DNA of 64,000 nt. It comes from Rikenellaceae bacterium. Lineage in GTDB: Bacteria; Bacteroidota; Bacteroidia; Bacteroidales; Rikenellaceae. The stretch spans positions 62,001-126,000 of the forward strand of contig SUZD01000001.1 of the NCBI GenBank assembly GCA_015060105.1, given 5' to 3'. Position numbers and translations under genes: made by a program. The notes under the pieces were generated by a model. It made no database searches. It saw only the letters and a program-made list of their open reading frames with translations, and was not told the DNA's origin. Shown here one piece after another: positions 7,786 through 16,904 of the stretch (the first letter of the stretch is position 1; each line of letters opens with the position of its first letter).

Positions 7786-10590
7786 TTACTCCTCGTAAAT
7801 CTCCTCAACGGGTTTGATACAACGTACGGCTTGACCGTTACCGTGCCACTCGTTCCAGCGGTGTGCGCTATCGCGGTAGAACGAACCATCTTGCCACATC
7901 GACATTGCTTTACCCATGTACTTGGTCCAAGTAGCAGCCTCGGGAGCAATGTTTGCGGGTTGGTTCAAGTGGTAACGACATACACCACCAATCGAGTTCA
8001 AGCTATTACCGTTGTAACCCATACGCCAACCAGTTGCGGGGAGGAACATAGGTACAGTACCAGCATCTTTCAAGTACTCGATGTTACGATCTTGCGAACC
8101 ATCAACAGTAGCGTCAGCAACCAAGTCGCCAGAAGCACCGTCAGTGGTGTTCGAAGTACCGGTGAATACGTTGAAACCGTGTTTCCAGTTAACCGAGAAT
8201 TGAACAGAGTTGTCGCTATCCCACGACCATGTACCATTGTCATTTTGTTTCTTAGCCCAGGGGTTGAAACCGGTGGTTACACCCTCACCGAAACCATACT
8301 CAGTGATAAGGTCAACAGTCTCTTGAACGTTATATTTCCAAGGAGCGTAGCAACCATAGTACGGGCCGATGTTATCACCGTGCGAAGTGATGATGTGGAA
8401 GTGGTCAGCACAAGGAACTTGCCATCCGGGAGGACACGGGTCGTAGATAGACTTGCTACCCTCGCTATTGTCGCTCGACGAAGCATTGCCCCACAAGTGG
8501 CCCCAGTATGCACTCGAGTTGCAGTTGGGATCGGGCTCACCGTAATCGGTGGGAAGGTTCGACAACCAGCAGTTATCACCATAAGTACCTACACTGTGGA
8601 GGTAAACTGTGGGGTGAGCAATAGCCCACTCGTTGGTCTCCCAAAGATCGCCGAAGGGAGGAGTAGTGGTGTAGAAACCAGCCTCTGTGCTCTCCATAAC
8701 GATCAACTCCTCGGGAAGGTCGATATCCATATCGTGATAGTAGATTACTTGGTTACCACCACCAATCTTACCACCTACGAACGGGTCTTTACGGCCCCAC
8801 TCATACATCATACCCATAGCAGCGTTCAACTCCTCGTCGGTAGCGTTACCGTTGTTACCCGAGTGAGTTGCACCAAGGTTAAGACCCATGAATGTCGAAG
8901 GTTTAGCATAACCGGTTACGTGCTCGTTACCTTCGCCGTCAGCAGTCATACCAATGGGGAAGGTGTTCTCAGCAGCATTTACATCGAAGGGAGTAGCCCA
9001 GATGTGCCAGCTCCAAAGGATAGTACCGTCGATATCTTTGATAGCGATACCTGCGTTACCAACCTCGAATGTCTCGATATCGAAGTAAACATAACCTGCG
9101 CTATACGATACGTTAGTCAAAAGACCGGTCGACTCTTGAGTTACAGGGTCAACAGCGTTTTTGGTAGACCAAAGCAACGAAGCCGAAGCAATGTTCTCCT
9201 CTTTGATAGTGAAGCCCGAAGCAGGAGTCAAAGACTCGTCCTCAAAGCCCTCGCCATCGAGGAACAACGCACCATTACCTTTAACGGTTGCAGGGAATTT
9301 GTACGAACCAGCAGCGTGGATAGCGTAGCAGTTTGCAGTCTCCTCCTCGCCAGAGTCAGGGTTAACAGCCAAGTTAGTAGCCATTTGACCTTGTTTAACG
9401 GGGATAGTTACAACTACGTCCTCGTAACCTACAATCGAACCGGTGATAGTTACAACAGCCTCACGAGCAGCACCAGTATTCTCGCTAATCGACAACTCGA
9501 TGTTACCAGCCTCGATATCAGCGCTACCGCTTACCCAGTTAGCATCAGCCGAAATACTTACCGACGAAGCGTTGGTTGCGAAAGGAATATTAACAGTTGT
9601 CTCCTCGCTTGCTACAACAACCTCGGTAACGTCCTCAACCTCGAGGAAGCAACCTGCACCACGTTGAGTAACAGCAACCTCTTGTGTTGCAGTACCGCAA
9701 GTGAAGGTGATAGTAGCTGTACGCTCGGCAGCCTCGGTATTCTCGCTGAATACTACGAGAGTCTCGGTGGTCGAAACGCTACCCTCAGCAGGGTCAATCG
9801 AAATCCACTCAGCCTCCGAAGCAGCTGTCCAAAGGTCGTTAGCCTCAACAGCAAACTCCAACTCTGCATCAACAGCAGGAACGGTAACAGCACCATTCTC
9901 CAAACCTACGCAAGTAGCAGTGATTGCATAAGTTTTAGCAGCTTGATTGATAACAACTTTCTTTGCAAGAGCAGCTTGTGCCTCGTCAACGGGTGCAATT
10001 ACCAAAGTTGCGGTACGCTCCTCGAACAAAGGAGTCTCCTCAACGGTAACAACAACTTTCGACTCGGTAGCCTCGAACGATACCCAATCTTGCTCCTCGC
10101 CATCAAATTCAACAGCGAAGGGAAGGTTTGCATAAACGTTGAGCGAGAACTCTTTACCCTCAGCCTCAACAGCGATGGGGTTAGCTACGTAATCCTCGTC
10201 GAGTGTGAGCGACAACTCCATACCCATTTGAACTACTTTGATAATAGCCGAAAGGCCTTCGGTGTTGGTTACGGTAATGTTACCGGTACGCTCGCCATCC
10301 TTGTTAGCCTTTGCAGTAACACGGATAGTAGATTTGTTCATCTTGGTTGCAGTAAGCCATGCCTTAGCATCAGCATCTACCGAAACAGCGATATCCGAAG
10401 TCGATTCAACGTCTACCATTGCTTGTTTCGAAGTAGTTCCGGTGATAACACCGTCATCTTGCACCGAGATCTCAGTAGGTTCAACAGTCAAAACGGGATC
10501 TGCGCCACCCTCGGTTCCCTCAGGACCACAAGCCATAGCAAACAAACCCACTGCCATTGCCCAGAAAATCTTTGTAATTTTTGTGCGCAT
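7786..10590 (-). CDS. Surface lipoprotein with BACON repeats and FISUMP C-terminal domain
   Basis: A 934-residue lipoprotein: signal peptide ending in AMAC with lipid-accepting C21, then about four BACON-type beta-sandwich repeats (roughly 35-120, 130-215, 222-310, 315-400, each ending in an IxVxQ-like strand), then a C-terminal region (about 430-934) with motifs of the Fibrobacter succinogenes paralogous family, including DPCPPGW, PATGWR and the terminal VRCIKP. BACON domains of Bacteroidota usually bind carbohydrate or mucin or act as spacers. No catalytic residues are evident. It stands alone, with its own terminator, facing away from the GH89 gene. It is probably surface-exposed; its ligand is unknown. 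Confidence 0.85.
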   Translation of the reverse strand: MRTKITKIFWAMAVGLFAMACGPEGTEGGADPVLTVEPTEISVQDDGVITGTTSKQAMVDVESTSDIAVSVDADAKAWLTATKMNKSTIRVTAKANKDGERTGNITVTNTEGLSAIIKVVQMGMELSLTLDEDYVANPIAVEAEGKEFSLNVYANLPFAVEFDGEEQDWVSFEATESKVVVTVEETPLFEERTATLVIAPVDEAQAALAKKVVINQAAKTYAITATCVGLENGAVTVPAVDAELEFAVEANDLWTAASEAEWISIDPAEGSVSTTETLVVFSENTEAAERTATITFTCGTATQEVAVTQRGAGCFLEVEDVTEVVVASEETTVNIPFATNASSVSISADANWVSGSADIEAGNIELSISENTGAAREAVVTITGSIVGYEDVVVTIPVKQGQMATNLAVNPDSGEEETANCYAIHAAGSYKFPATVKGNGALFLDGEGFEDESLTPASGFTIKEENIASASLLWSTKNAVDPVTQESTGLLTNVSYSAGYVYFDIETFEVGNAGIAIKDIDGTILWSWHIWATPFDVNAAENTFPIGMTADGEGNEHVTGYAKPSTFMGLNLGATHSGNNGNATDEELNAAMGMMYEWGRKDPFVGGKIGGGNQVIYYHDMDIDLPEELIVMESTEAGFYTTTPPFGDLWETNEWAIAHPTVYLHSVGTYGDNCWLSNLPTDYGEPDPNCNSSAYWGHLWGNASSSDNSEGSKSIYDPCPPGWQVPCADHFHIITSHGDNIGPYYGCYAPWKYNVQETVDLITEYGFGEGVTTGFNPWAKKQNDNGTWSWDSDNSVQFSVNWKHGFNVFTGTSNTTDGASGDLVADATVDGSQDRNIEYLKDAGTVPMFLPATGWRMGYNGNSLNSIGGVCRYHLNQPANIAPEAATWTKYMGKAMSMWQDGSFYRDSAHRWNEWHGNGQAVRCIKPVEEIYEE

Positions 10591-10941
10591 AATACAATGA
10601 ATTTAGTTAATGAAATGAAATTAGTTAATTGTGTTTACTTTTCGTTTGTTTTATGTCTTTCACAACAAAAACGGCAAAACACCCGTTAAAATGTTGTCAA
10701 AACAATATTTAAGCGGCATAATAAGAGGTTTTTCGCCCTCATTACACGCCATATTCAAAGAGCAAATTTATAAAAGATTACGAGAATAAAAAACTTTCGA
10801 GGAAAAAAAATATCACTTTTTCTTCCGAGTTCAACTTTTTGCGGTACCAAATAAAAAAAGCTACAAAAGAGAAGCACACTTATTTATATATTTTCGTATA
10901 TTTGATTTTCAAAACCCGCACAAACTCTAATTTCAAGCAAT
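10591..10941. promoter_or_regulatory. Divergent promoter region of BACON lipoprotein and GH89 genes
   Basis: This 351-bp AT-rich region holds a minus-strand -7 box TAAATTTG at 10763-10770, giving the lipoprotein mRNA a leader of about 165 nt. The leader end contains two near-identical ATTAACTAAxTTCATT words just before the start codon. A plus-strand -7 box TATATTTG at 10897-10904 lies 37 nt before the GH89 start. No clear -33 match accompanies either box and no gene is visible. Confidence 0.6.
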
Positions 10942-13134
10942 ATGAAAAAGTTATTTTTAGCAATCGCGGCCCTCTTTGTGGCTATGCCGATGTGGGCTGC
11001 CGCCGACAAAGTAGCACCCGCACGCGCGCTACTCGAACGTATCGCACCCCAACAAGCCGAGCAATTCTCGCTCGAACTACTCAAAGGCAAAGGAGCTGAC
11101 CGTTTTGAGCTGTCGAGCAAAGATGGCAAAATCGTAATCGCTGGTAACAACGTAAACAGCATTGCCGTCGGTATCAACTACTATCTGAAATATTACTGCA
11201 AAACCGATGTTTCGTGGTATGCCGACGACCCCGTGATTATGCCCGCAACGCTCCCCGCAGTCGAGGGTAAGGTGTCGATTGACGCTCGTTGCGAAAATCG
11301 TTTCTTCCTCAACTACTGCACCTATGGTTATACTATGCCGTGGTGGGATTGGAGCGATTGGGAGAGGCTCATCGACTGGATGGCTCTCAACGGTGTGACT
11401 ATGCCGTTAGCTATCACAGGACAAGAGGCCATCTGGTACAACGTATGGAGTTCGCTCGGAATGACCGACGAGCAGATTCGCGGTTATTTCACAGGCCCTG
11501 CGCACCTACCCTGGCACCGTATGTCGAACATCGACGAGTGGCAAGGTCCACTCCCGAAATCGTGGCTCGACGGACAAGCCGAGTTGCAAAAACAGATTGT
11601 GGCTCGTGAGCGCGAGTTGGGTATGAAACCCGTTTTGCCCGCATTTGCAGGACACGTTCCCGAGGCTCTCAAAGAGTTGTATCCCGATGCAAAAATTTCG
11701 CAGTTGCACCAATGGGGCGGCTTCTCAAAGGATTACGCTTGTTTCTTCCTCGACCCGATGGACCCGCTCTATACCAAAATTCAAAAATTATACCTCAAAG
11801 AGCAAACCGCTATGTATGGCACCGACCATATTTACGGTGTAGATATTTTCAACGAACTCGTTCCGCCATCGTGGGAGCCCGACTACCTCGCAGGTGTAGG
11901 CAAACGTGTTTACGGCTCGCTCAAAGCGGTGGACAAGAAGGCCGTTTGGTTGCAAATGGGCTGGTTGTTCTACTACATGCGTGCCAACTGGACCAACGAG
12001 CGCATCGAGGCTTATCTGACCGCAACTCCGCTCGACAAACAGATTATGCTCGACTATTGGGCAGAGTTTATGGAGGTTTGGCAACTGACCGAGAGTTTCT
12101 ATGGAACTCCTTTCGTCTGGTGCTATCTCGGCAACTTCGGTGGCAACACCTACCTCAACGGCGAGGTTAAGAAGGTGAACGAGCGTGTCGAAAACACCTT
12201 TGCAAAGGCCGGCAAAAACTTCGTCGGACTCGGCTCGACCCTCGAAGGTTTCGACCTCAATCCGTTTATGTATGAGTACATCTTCGAGAAGGCGTGGAAT
12301 TACGACACCCACAAAGACATTGACGCTTGGACCGAAGGTTTGGCAGACCGTCGCACAGGAACGCAAAGCGACGAGGCTCGCAAGGCTTGGAAATTGTTGA
12401 TGGACAAGGTTTATCACTCGGCTGCGTACGGTCACAACAGCCCGCACATCATCAATCGTCCGCGCGAGATGGGCTCGTTCAAGTGGAATCCTTCGGTGCT
12501 TGACGACAACAAGGTTTTATTGGAGGCTATCGAGTTGCTCGTCGCAAGCGGAAGCACAACTCCCGCAAACGAGTTTGATGTTGTAAACCTCACTCGTGAG
12601 TTCCTCAACAACACCTTCGCAGCACTCTACAACGACTACGAGCAGGCTTACAACGCCAAAGACATCGCCGCGATGACCGTTGCCGAGGCCAAGTTGCGCG
12701 AAATCATCGCCGACACCGACCTTCTATTGCAAACCAGCCACTCGTTCCTGCTTGGCAAGTGGATTGCTGACGCACGCGCCATCGGCATCGACGAGGCCGA
12801 GAAGGATTATTACGAGATGAACGCACGCAACTTGCTCACTACCTGGGGCGACAAGGATATGGGACTCAACGACTATGCAAGTCGTACTTGGGCAGGTATG
12901 ATTGGCTCGTTCTATGGCGAGCGTTGGAATATGTTCTTTGCCGATGTGAAACGCGCCGTTGTTCAAGACCAAGAGTTCGACAAAGAGAAGTTCGCCGAGT
13001 ATCGCAAAGCCGTCACCTCGTTCGAGAAGAAGTGGTGGGAACAACGCATTGGCGAGTTCAATGCCGAGCCCGTAGGTGACCCCATTCCGACTGCACAAAA
13101 GATGATTGCCAAATGGCGTGCAATATCGGAGTAG
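10942..13134 (+). CDS. Alpha-N-acetylglucosaminidase, GH89 (NAGLU family)
   Basis: This exo-acting glycosidase removes terminal alpha-linked GlcNAc, found in mucin glycans and heparan sulfate. The 730-residue protein has a cleavable signal peptide (about 1-19), the small N-terminal alpha/beta domain, the catalytic barrel with WWDWSDWERLIDWMALNG near 133, and the C-terminal helical domain. By comparison with human NAGLU the catalytic pair should be E305 (in DIFNEL) and E435 (in STLEGF). The length matches bacterial GH89 enzymes. It is monocistronic, with its own terminator and no SusC/SusD neighbours, so it is outside a classical polysaccharide utilisation locus. Confidence 0.95.
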   Translation: MKKLFLAIAALFVAMPMWAAADKVAPARALLERIAPQQAEQFSLELLKGKGADRFELSSKDGKIVIAGNNVNSIAVGINYYLKYYCKTDVSWYADDPVIMPATLPAVEGKVSIDARCENRFFLNYCTYGYTMPWWDWSDWERLIDWMALNGVTMPLAITGQEAIWYNVWSSLGMTDEQIRGYFTGPAHLPWHRMSNIDEWQGPLPKSWLDGQAELQKQIVARERELGMKPVLPAFAGHVPEALKELYPDAKISQLHQWGGFSKDYACFFLDPMDPLYTKIQKLYLKEQTAMYGTDHIYGVDIFNELVPPSWEPDYLAGVGKRVYGSLKAVDKKAVWLQMGWLFYYMRANWTNERIEAYLTATPLDKQIMLDYWAEFMEVWQLTESFYGTPFVWCYLGNFGGNTYLNGEVKKVNERVENTFAKAGKNFVGLGSTLEGFDLNPFMYEYIFEKAWNYDTHKDIDAWTEGLADRRTGTQSDEARKAWKLLMDKVYHSAAYGHNSPHIINRPREMGSFKWNPSVLDDNKVLLEAIELLVASGSTTPANEFDVVNLTREFLNNTFAALYNDYEQAYNAKDIAAMTVAEAKLREIIADTDLLLQTSHSFLLGKWIADARAIGIDEAEKDYYEMNARNLLTTWGDKDMGLNDYASRTWAGMIGSFYGERWNMFFADVKRAVVQDQEFDKEKFAEYRKAVTSFEKKWWEQRIGEFNAEPVGDPIPTAQKMIAKWRAISE

Positions 13135-13156
13135 TCACTACTCCTATTACAAAAAA

Positions 13157-13188
13157 ACGAGCCCGCAGTTGCAGGCTCGTTTTTTTTG
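13157..13188 (+). terminator. Terminator of the GH89 gene, probably bidirectional
   Basis: The stem ACGAGCC/GGCTCGT is followed by eight T on the plus strand and preceded by seven A, so it can also serve the convergent lipoprotein gene ending at 13205. Confidence 0.9.
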
Positions 13189-13204
13189 TACACCTAAATA
13201 ATTA

Positions 13205-13741
13205 TTAGGGAATAGCGTCATAATCCCACTCGAAGTTTTGGCGAGTAAGATAGATTTTAACTGTTGTCGAAATCGTTTGCGCCTCAACAACATTCTCGGA
13301 GTAGCCTACAAGGACAAGTTGTGTATCACTTATACTCTCGATTGTCATATCGCCCATATCGAGGAAGCCTTCGTCGCCCTCCCCTTCTTCTCCATTATCG
13401 ACATATTCGATTTTGAGTTTCTTACCATCGATACTCCATTGGCCTGCGTAGAAATGGTCATCAACCTCGACTTTACCATCAACCTCCACGCACATCAGCG
13501 CAAACAGTTGCTTACCCGAGGTAAACGAAAGAACCATTCCGTCTTCAAGAGTAAGTGGCTCGTCGTCCTCCATCAATACAGTGCCATTCACTTTGATAGT
13601 AACTACCTGACGTGTTGCAGCCCAATCACCCACAATCTGTTTATCGATAGGCACTTGGGGGCCATCACCCTTTTCGTTGCCGCACGCTCCGAGGGTAACT
13701 ACCGTTGCCACGCAGAGCAAAAATTGGAAAAATCTTTTCAT
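13205..13741 (-). CDS. Small lipoprotein, lipocalin-like
   Basis: From the ATG at 13741 the product is 178 residues with a signal peptide ending LGAC and lipid-accepting C20; longer readings start at non-ATG codons and are not needed. After a short linker comes KQIVGDWAATRQ, then a series of short beta strands with an acidic loop (GEEGEGDEG). This is the look of Bacteroidota lipocalin-like lipoproteins, where a GxW strand opens the barrel. Function is unknown. It is divergent from korA and ends against the GH89 terminator. Confidence 0.65.
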   Translation of the reverse strand: MKRFFQFLLCVATVVTLGACGNEKGDGPQVPIDKQIVGDWAATRQVVTIKVNGTVLMEDDEPLTLEDGMVLSFTSGKQLFALMCVEVDGKVEVDDHFYAGQWSIDGKKLKIEYVDNGEEGEGDEGFLDMGDMTIESISDTQLVLVGYSENVVEAQTISTTVKIYLTRQNFEWDYDAIP

Positions 13742-13872
13742 AATTGTTAAAGTTTTGTTGGAACTATGTGCAAACATACAAAAAAAACGCACGATTCGGA
13801 ACAATATCTCGTAGTTTTTTATTACTTTCGCAAAAATTTGTTTCAAACAAAACATTTATATCACATAAAACT

Positions 13873-15717
13873 ATGAATCAAAACATCAAGGAGATCAGTG
13901 ATGTGGTTATCCGTTTCTCGGGCGACTCGGGCGATGGTATGCAGCTCACAGGTACACTGTTTTCCGATACCTCAGCCCTGATGGGTAACGGTATCTCGAC
14001 ATTCCCCGACTACCCCTCGGAGATTCGCGCTCCGCAAGGTACAGTAGCCGGCGTTTCGGGTTTCCAAGTTCACTTTGGCGACCGCAAGATGATTACCCCC
14101 GGTGACTTCTGCGACGCTCTTGTGGCTATGAACCCCGCAGCACTCAAAGCCAATGCTAAATGGCTCAAACCTGATTCAACAATCATTCTCGATGCCGACG
14201 CTTTCACCGAAAAGCAAATCGCAAAGGCCGGTTTCAAAACCGACAACCCCATCGAGGAGTTGCACCTGACGGGATACAATATTGTTATGCCCGACATTAC
14301 AGGTATGACCAAAAAGACACTCGAAGGTTTCGAGATGGACGCCAAGAGCGTAGCAAAATGTAAAAATATGTTCGCGCTCGGTATCTGCTTCTACCTCTAC
14401 AACCGTCCTATGGACCACGCTTTCGAGTATCTGACTTCGAAATTTGCCAAGAAGAACCCCAAAATTGCCGAGGCAAACATCGCTGTTGTCAAAGGCGGAT
14501 ACAACTACGCCGCAAACAACCACCTGTTCGCCAACACCTACAACATCAAAAGTTCGGAGTTGGAGCCCGGCGTCTATCGCAATATCAATGGTAACCAAGC
14601 AACCGCTTGGGGATTCATCGCCGCTTCGGAGAAGAGTGGTCGCCCGTTATTCTGTGGCTCGTACCCCATCACTCCCGCAACCGTAATCCTCGAAGAGTTG
14701 GCTAAACGCAAAGACCTCGGTGTCAAAACCGTACAAGCCGAAGACGAGATTGCTGGTATTTGTACCGCTATCGGTGCTGCCTTTGCGGGTAACTTTGCGG
14801 TAACAACCACTTCGGGTCCCGGTCTTTCGCTCAAAAGCGAGGCTATGGGTTTGGCTGTGATGACCGAACTTCCGTTGGTTGTTGTTGATGTACAACGTGG
14901 TGGTCCTTCGACAGGTCTTCCCACCAAAACCGAGCAGAGCGACCTTGACCAAGCACTTTATGGCCGCAATGGCGAGTGTCCCGTTGTCGTTTTGGCTGCC
15001 AGCAGCCCTTCGGACTGTTTCGAGTACGCCTTCCAAGCGGGTAAAATCGCGATGGAGCATATGACACCCGTAGTTCTGCTTACCGACGGATTTATTGCCA
15101 ATGGTAGTCAGCCTTGGCGTATCCCCTCGATGAGTGAGTATCCCGATATTGTTCCTCCCGTTGTGACTTCGATTCCCGAGGGCGAGCAATTCCGTCCTTA
15201 CAAACGTAACGAGCAGTTGGCACGCGGTTGGGCTATGCCCGGCACCAAAGGTTTGGAGCACCGCATCGGAGGTTTGGAGAAAGACAGTCGTTGTGGAGCC
15301 GTTTCGCACGACCCCGACAACCACGCCGAGATGGTCGCTCTTCGTGCTGCCAAAGTTGCAAAAGTTGCCGACACACTCCCCACACAAGAGGTTATGGGCG
15401 AGGCGCAAGGCGATTTGTTGGTTATTGGTTGGGGCGGTACTCGCGGTCACTTGCAATCGGCTGTCGAGGAGCTTCAAGCCGAGGGACACAAAGTTTCGTT
15501 GTGCCATTTCAACTACATCAACCCGCTGCCCAATGGCGTTGCCGAGATTTTGGCAGGATTCAAAAAAGTTGTTGTATGTGAGCTTAACTGCGGACAGTTT
15601 GCAGGATATCTGCGCCAAAACTTCCAAAATGTTTGCTTCGAGCAATACAACAAAGTTATGGGTCTGCCCTTCACCGTACGCGAGTTGAAAGAGCATTTTG
15701 TTTCACTTCTCAAATAA
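13873..15717 (+). CDS. korA: 2-oxoglutarate:ferredoxin oxidoreductase, fused gamma-alpha subunit
   Basis: KorA with KorB oxidatively decarboxylates 2-oxoglutarate to succinyl-CoA using ferredoxin, or runs in reverse as a carboxylase. The ATG at 13873 gives 614 residues. The N-terminal gamma domain (about 8-190) begins VVIRFSGDSGDGMQ, and the alpha domain (about 210-600) has GSYPITPATVILEELA and TTTSGPGLSLKSEA. This fused gamma-alpha architecture is standard for the two-subunit enzyme. TACTTTCG near 13829-13836 could be its -7 box. It lies 9 nt upstream of korB. Specificity for 2-oxoglutarate rather than another 2-oxoacid is inferred. Confidence 0.92.
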   Translation: MNQNIKEISDVVIRFSGDSGDGMQLTGTLFSDTSALMGNGISTFPDYPSEIRAPQGTVAGVSGFQVHFGDRKMITPGDFCDALVAMNPAALKANAKWLKPDSTIILDADAFTEKQIAKAGFKTDNPIEELHLTGYNIVMPDITGMTKKTLEGFEMDAKSVAKCKNMFALGICFYLYNRPMDHAFEYLTSKFAKKNPKIAEANIAVVKGGYNYAANNHLFANTYNIKSSELEPGVYRNINGNQATAWGFIAASEKSGRPLFCGSYPITPATVILEELAKRKDLGVKTVQAEDEIAGICTAIGAAFAGNFAVTTTSGPGLSLKSEAMGLAVMTELPLVVVDVQRGGPSTGLPTKTEQSDLDQALYGRNGECPVVVLAASSPSDCFEYAFQAGKIAMEHMTPVVLLTDGFIANGSQPWRIPSMSEYPDIVPPVVTSIPEGEQFRPYKRNEQLARGWAMPGTKGLEHRIGGLEKDSRCGAVSHDPDNHAEMVALRAAKVAKVADTLPTQEVMGEAQGDLLVIGWGGTRGHLQSAVEELQAEGHKVSLCHFNYINPLPNGVAEILAGFKKVVVCELNCGQFAGYLRQNFQNVCFEQYNKVMGLPFTVRELKEHFVSLLK

Positions 15718-15726
15718 TCGACGACA

Positions 15727-16755
15727 ATGGAACAGAAAAAATATACAGCAGCCGATTTCAAAAGCGACCAAGAGGTTAAATGGTGCCCCGGCTGCGGCGA
15801 CCACGCAATTCTGAACTCGGTACTCAAAGCGATGGCCGAGGTAGCCGAAGAGAAACAGATTCCGCACGAGAAATTCACAGTCGTTTCGGGTATCGGTTGC
15901 TCGTCGCGCTTCCCCTACTATGTTCGCACCTACGGTTTTCACGGTATTCACGGACGCGCTGCGGCGCTTGCAACAGGTGTCAAAACTGCCAATCCCGATT
16001 TGTCGGTTTGGGTGGCTTCGGGCGATGGCGATTCGCTGGCCATCGGTGGTAACCACTTTATCCACGCCGTTCGACGCAACATCGACCTTAACTTCGTATT
16101 GTTCAACAACGAGATTTATGGTCTGACCAAAGGTCAATACTCGCCTACTACAAAACTTGGCAAGATTACCAAAACCTCGCCCTTCGGAACTATCGAGCAA
16201 CCGTTCAAACCCGGAGAGTTGGTTATCGGTGCACGCGGAACATTCTTTGCCCGCAGTGTTGATGCAGAGTTGGCTCTGACCCAGAAGTGTCTTGTAGCGG
16301 CCGCTAATCACAAAGGTATGGCGGTGACCGAGGTATTGCAAAACTGCGTGATTTTCAACGATAAAACCCACGCGCCATACGCCGGCGACAAAGCTACCCG
16401 TGCCGAGCACACTATCACTCTCGAACACGGTAAAAAGATGTTGTTCGGCGCCAATATGGACAAAGGTTTGGTATTTAACGGAACAGACCTCGAAGTTGTC
16501 AAGGTGGGCGAAGGCGGTGTAAGCATTGACGAGGTTTTGACCCACGATGCACACTCGGCCAACCCTGTAATCCACTTCTTGTTGGCAGGTATGAAGTATC
16601 CCGACTATCCCGTTGCATTGGGTGTTATCCGCGATGTCGAGGCCCCCAACTACGACTCGGAAGTTGCTCGCCAAGTCGAGGAGGTGCGTTCGTCGGCAAA
16701 AATCACTTGTATGGACGATTTGCTTCGCAGTGGCGACACTTGGGAGGTTAAATAA
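15727..16755 (+). CDS. korB: 2-oxoglutarate:ferredoxin oxidoreductase, beta subunit
   Basis: This 342-residue subunit binds thiamine pyrophosphate. WCPGCGDH (residues 19-26) opens the domain, GIGCSSRFPYY follows near 57, and the TPP/Mg2+ motif GDGDSLAIGGNH lies near 99. It lacks a ferredoxin-type 4Cys cluster domain, as is normal for KorB. It follows korA by 9 nt and is closed by a strong terminator, so korAB is a two-gene operon. Such enzymes are typical of anaerobic Bacteroidales with a reductive or branched TCA pathway. Confidence 0.93.
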   Translation: MEQKKYTAADFKSDQEVKWCPGCGDHAILNSVLKAMAEVAEEKQIPHEKFTVVSGIGCSSRFPYYVRTYGFHGIHGRAAALATGVKTANPDLSVWVASGDGDSLAIGGNHFIHAVRRNIDLNFVLFNNEIYGLTKGQYSPTTKLGKITKTSPFGTIEQPFKPGELVIGARGTFFARSVDAELALTQKCLVAAANHKGMAVTEVLQNCVIFNDKTHAPYAGDKATRAEHTITLEHGKKMLFGANMDKGLVFNGTDLEVVKVGEGGVSIDEVLTHDAHSANPVIHFLLAGMKYPDYPVALGVIRDVEAPNYDSEVARQVEEVRSSAKITCMDDLLRSGDTWEVK

Positions 16756-16776
16756 TTACACCAAAATACAATAGAT

Positions 16777-16812
16777 GAAAGGGTTGGTCTTTGGGCCAAC
16801 CCCTTCGTTTTT
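16777..16812 (+). terminator. Terminator of korAB
   Basis: The stem GAAAGGGTTGG/CCAACCCCTTC with a short loop is followed by GTTTTT. Two TATATTTG boxes (16812-16819 and 16832-16839) start at its end and probably include the promoter of the next gene. Confidence 0.88.
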
Positions 16813-16904
16813 ATATTTGAATAATTTCTCGTATATTTGCTCCGTTTTATACCACTATTCGACACGAATTTTTATCAATAATAACCTTAAAACAAATTTA
16901 ACTT

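Noticed and set aside
7831..10689. A 952-codon open frame antisense to the BACON lipoprotein gene
   Set aside because: It mirrors the real gene, lacks a start context and promoter, and its translation has no domain features. Similar long antisense frames lie over the POT, CzcA/CzcB and dehydrogenase genes (16929-18365, 43258-45108, 48433-49764) and come from biased codon use on the coding strand.
13744..13872. Upstream extension of korA, and similar extensions of hpt, recF and uvrB
   Set aside because: The extended parts use non-ATG or implausible starts, cover promoter boxes and add residues not typical of the families; the internal ATG starts match family N-termini.
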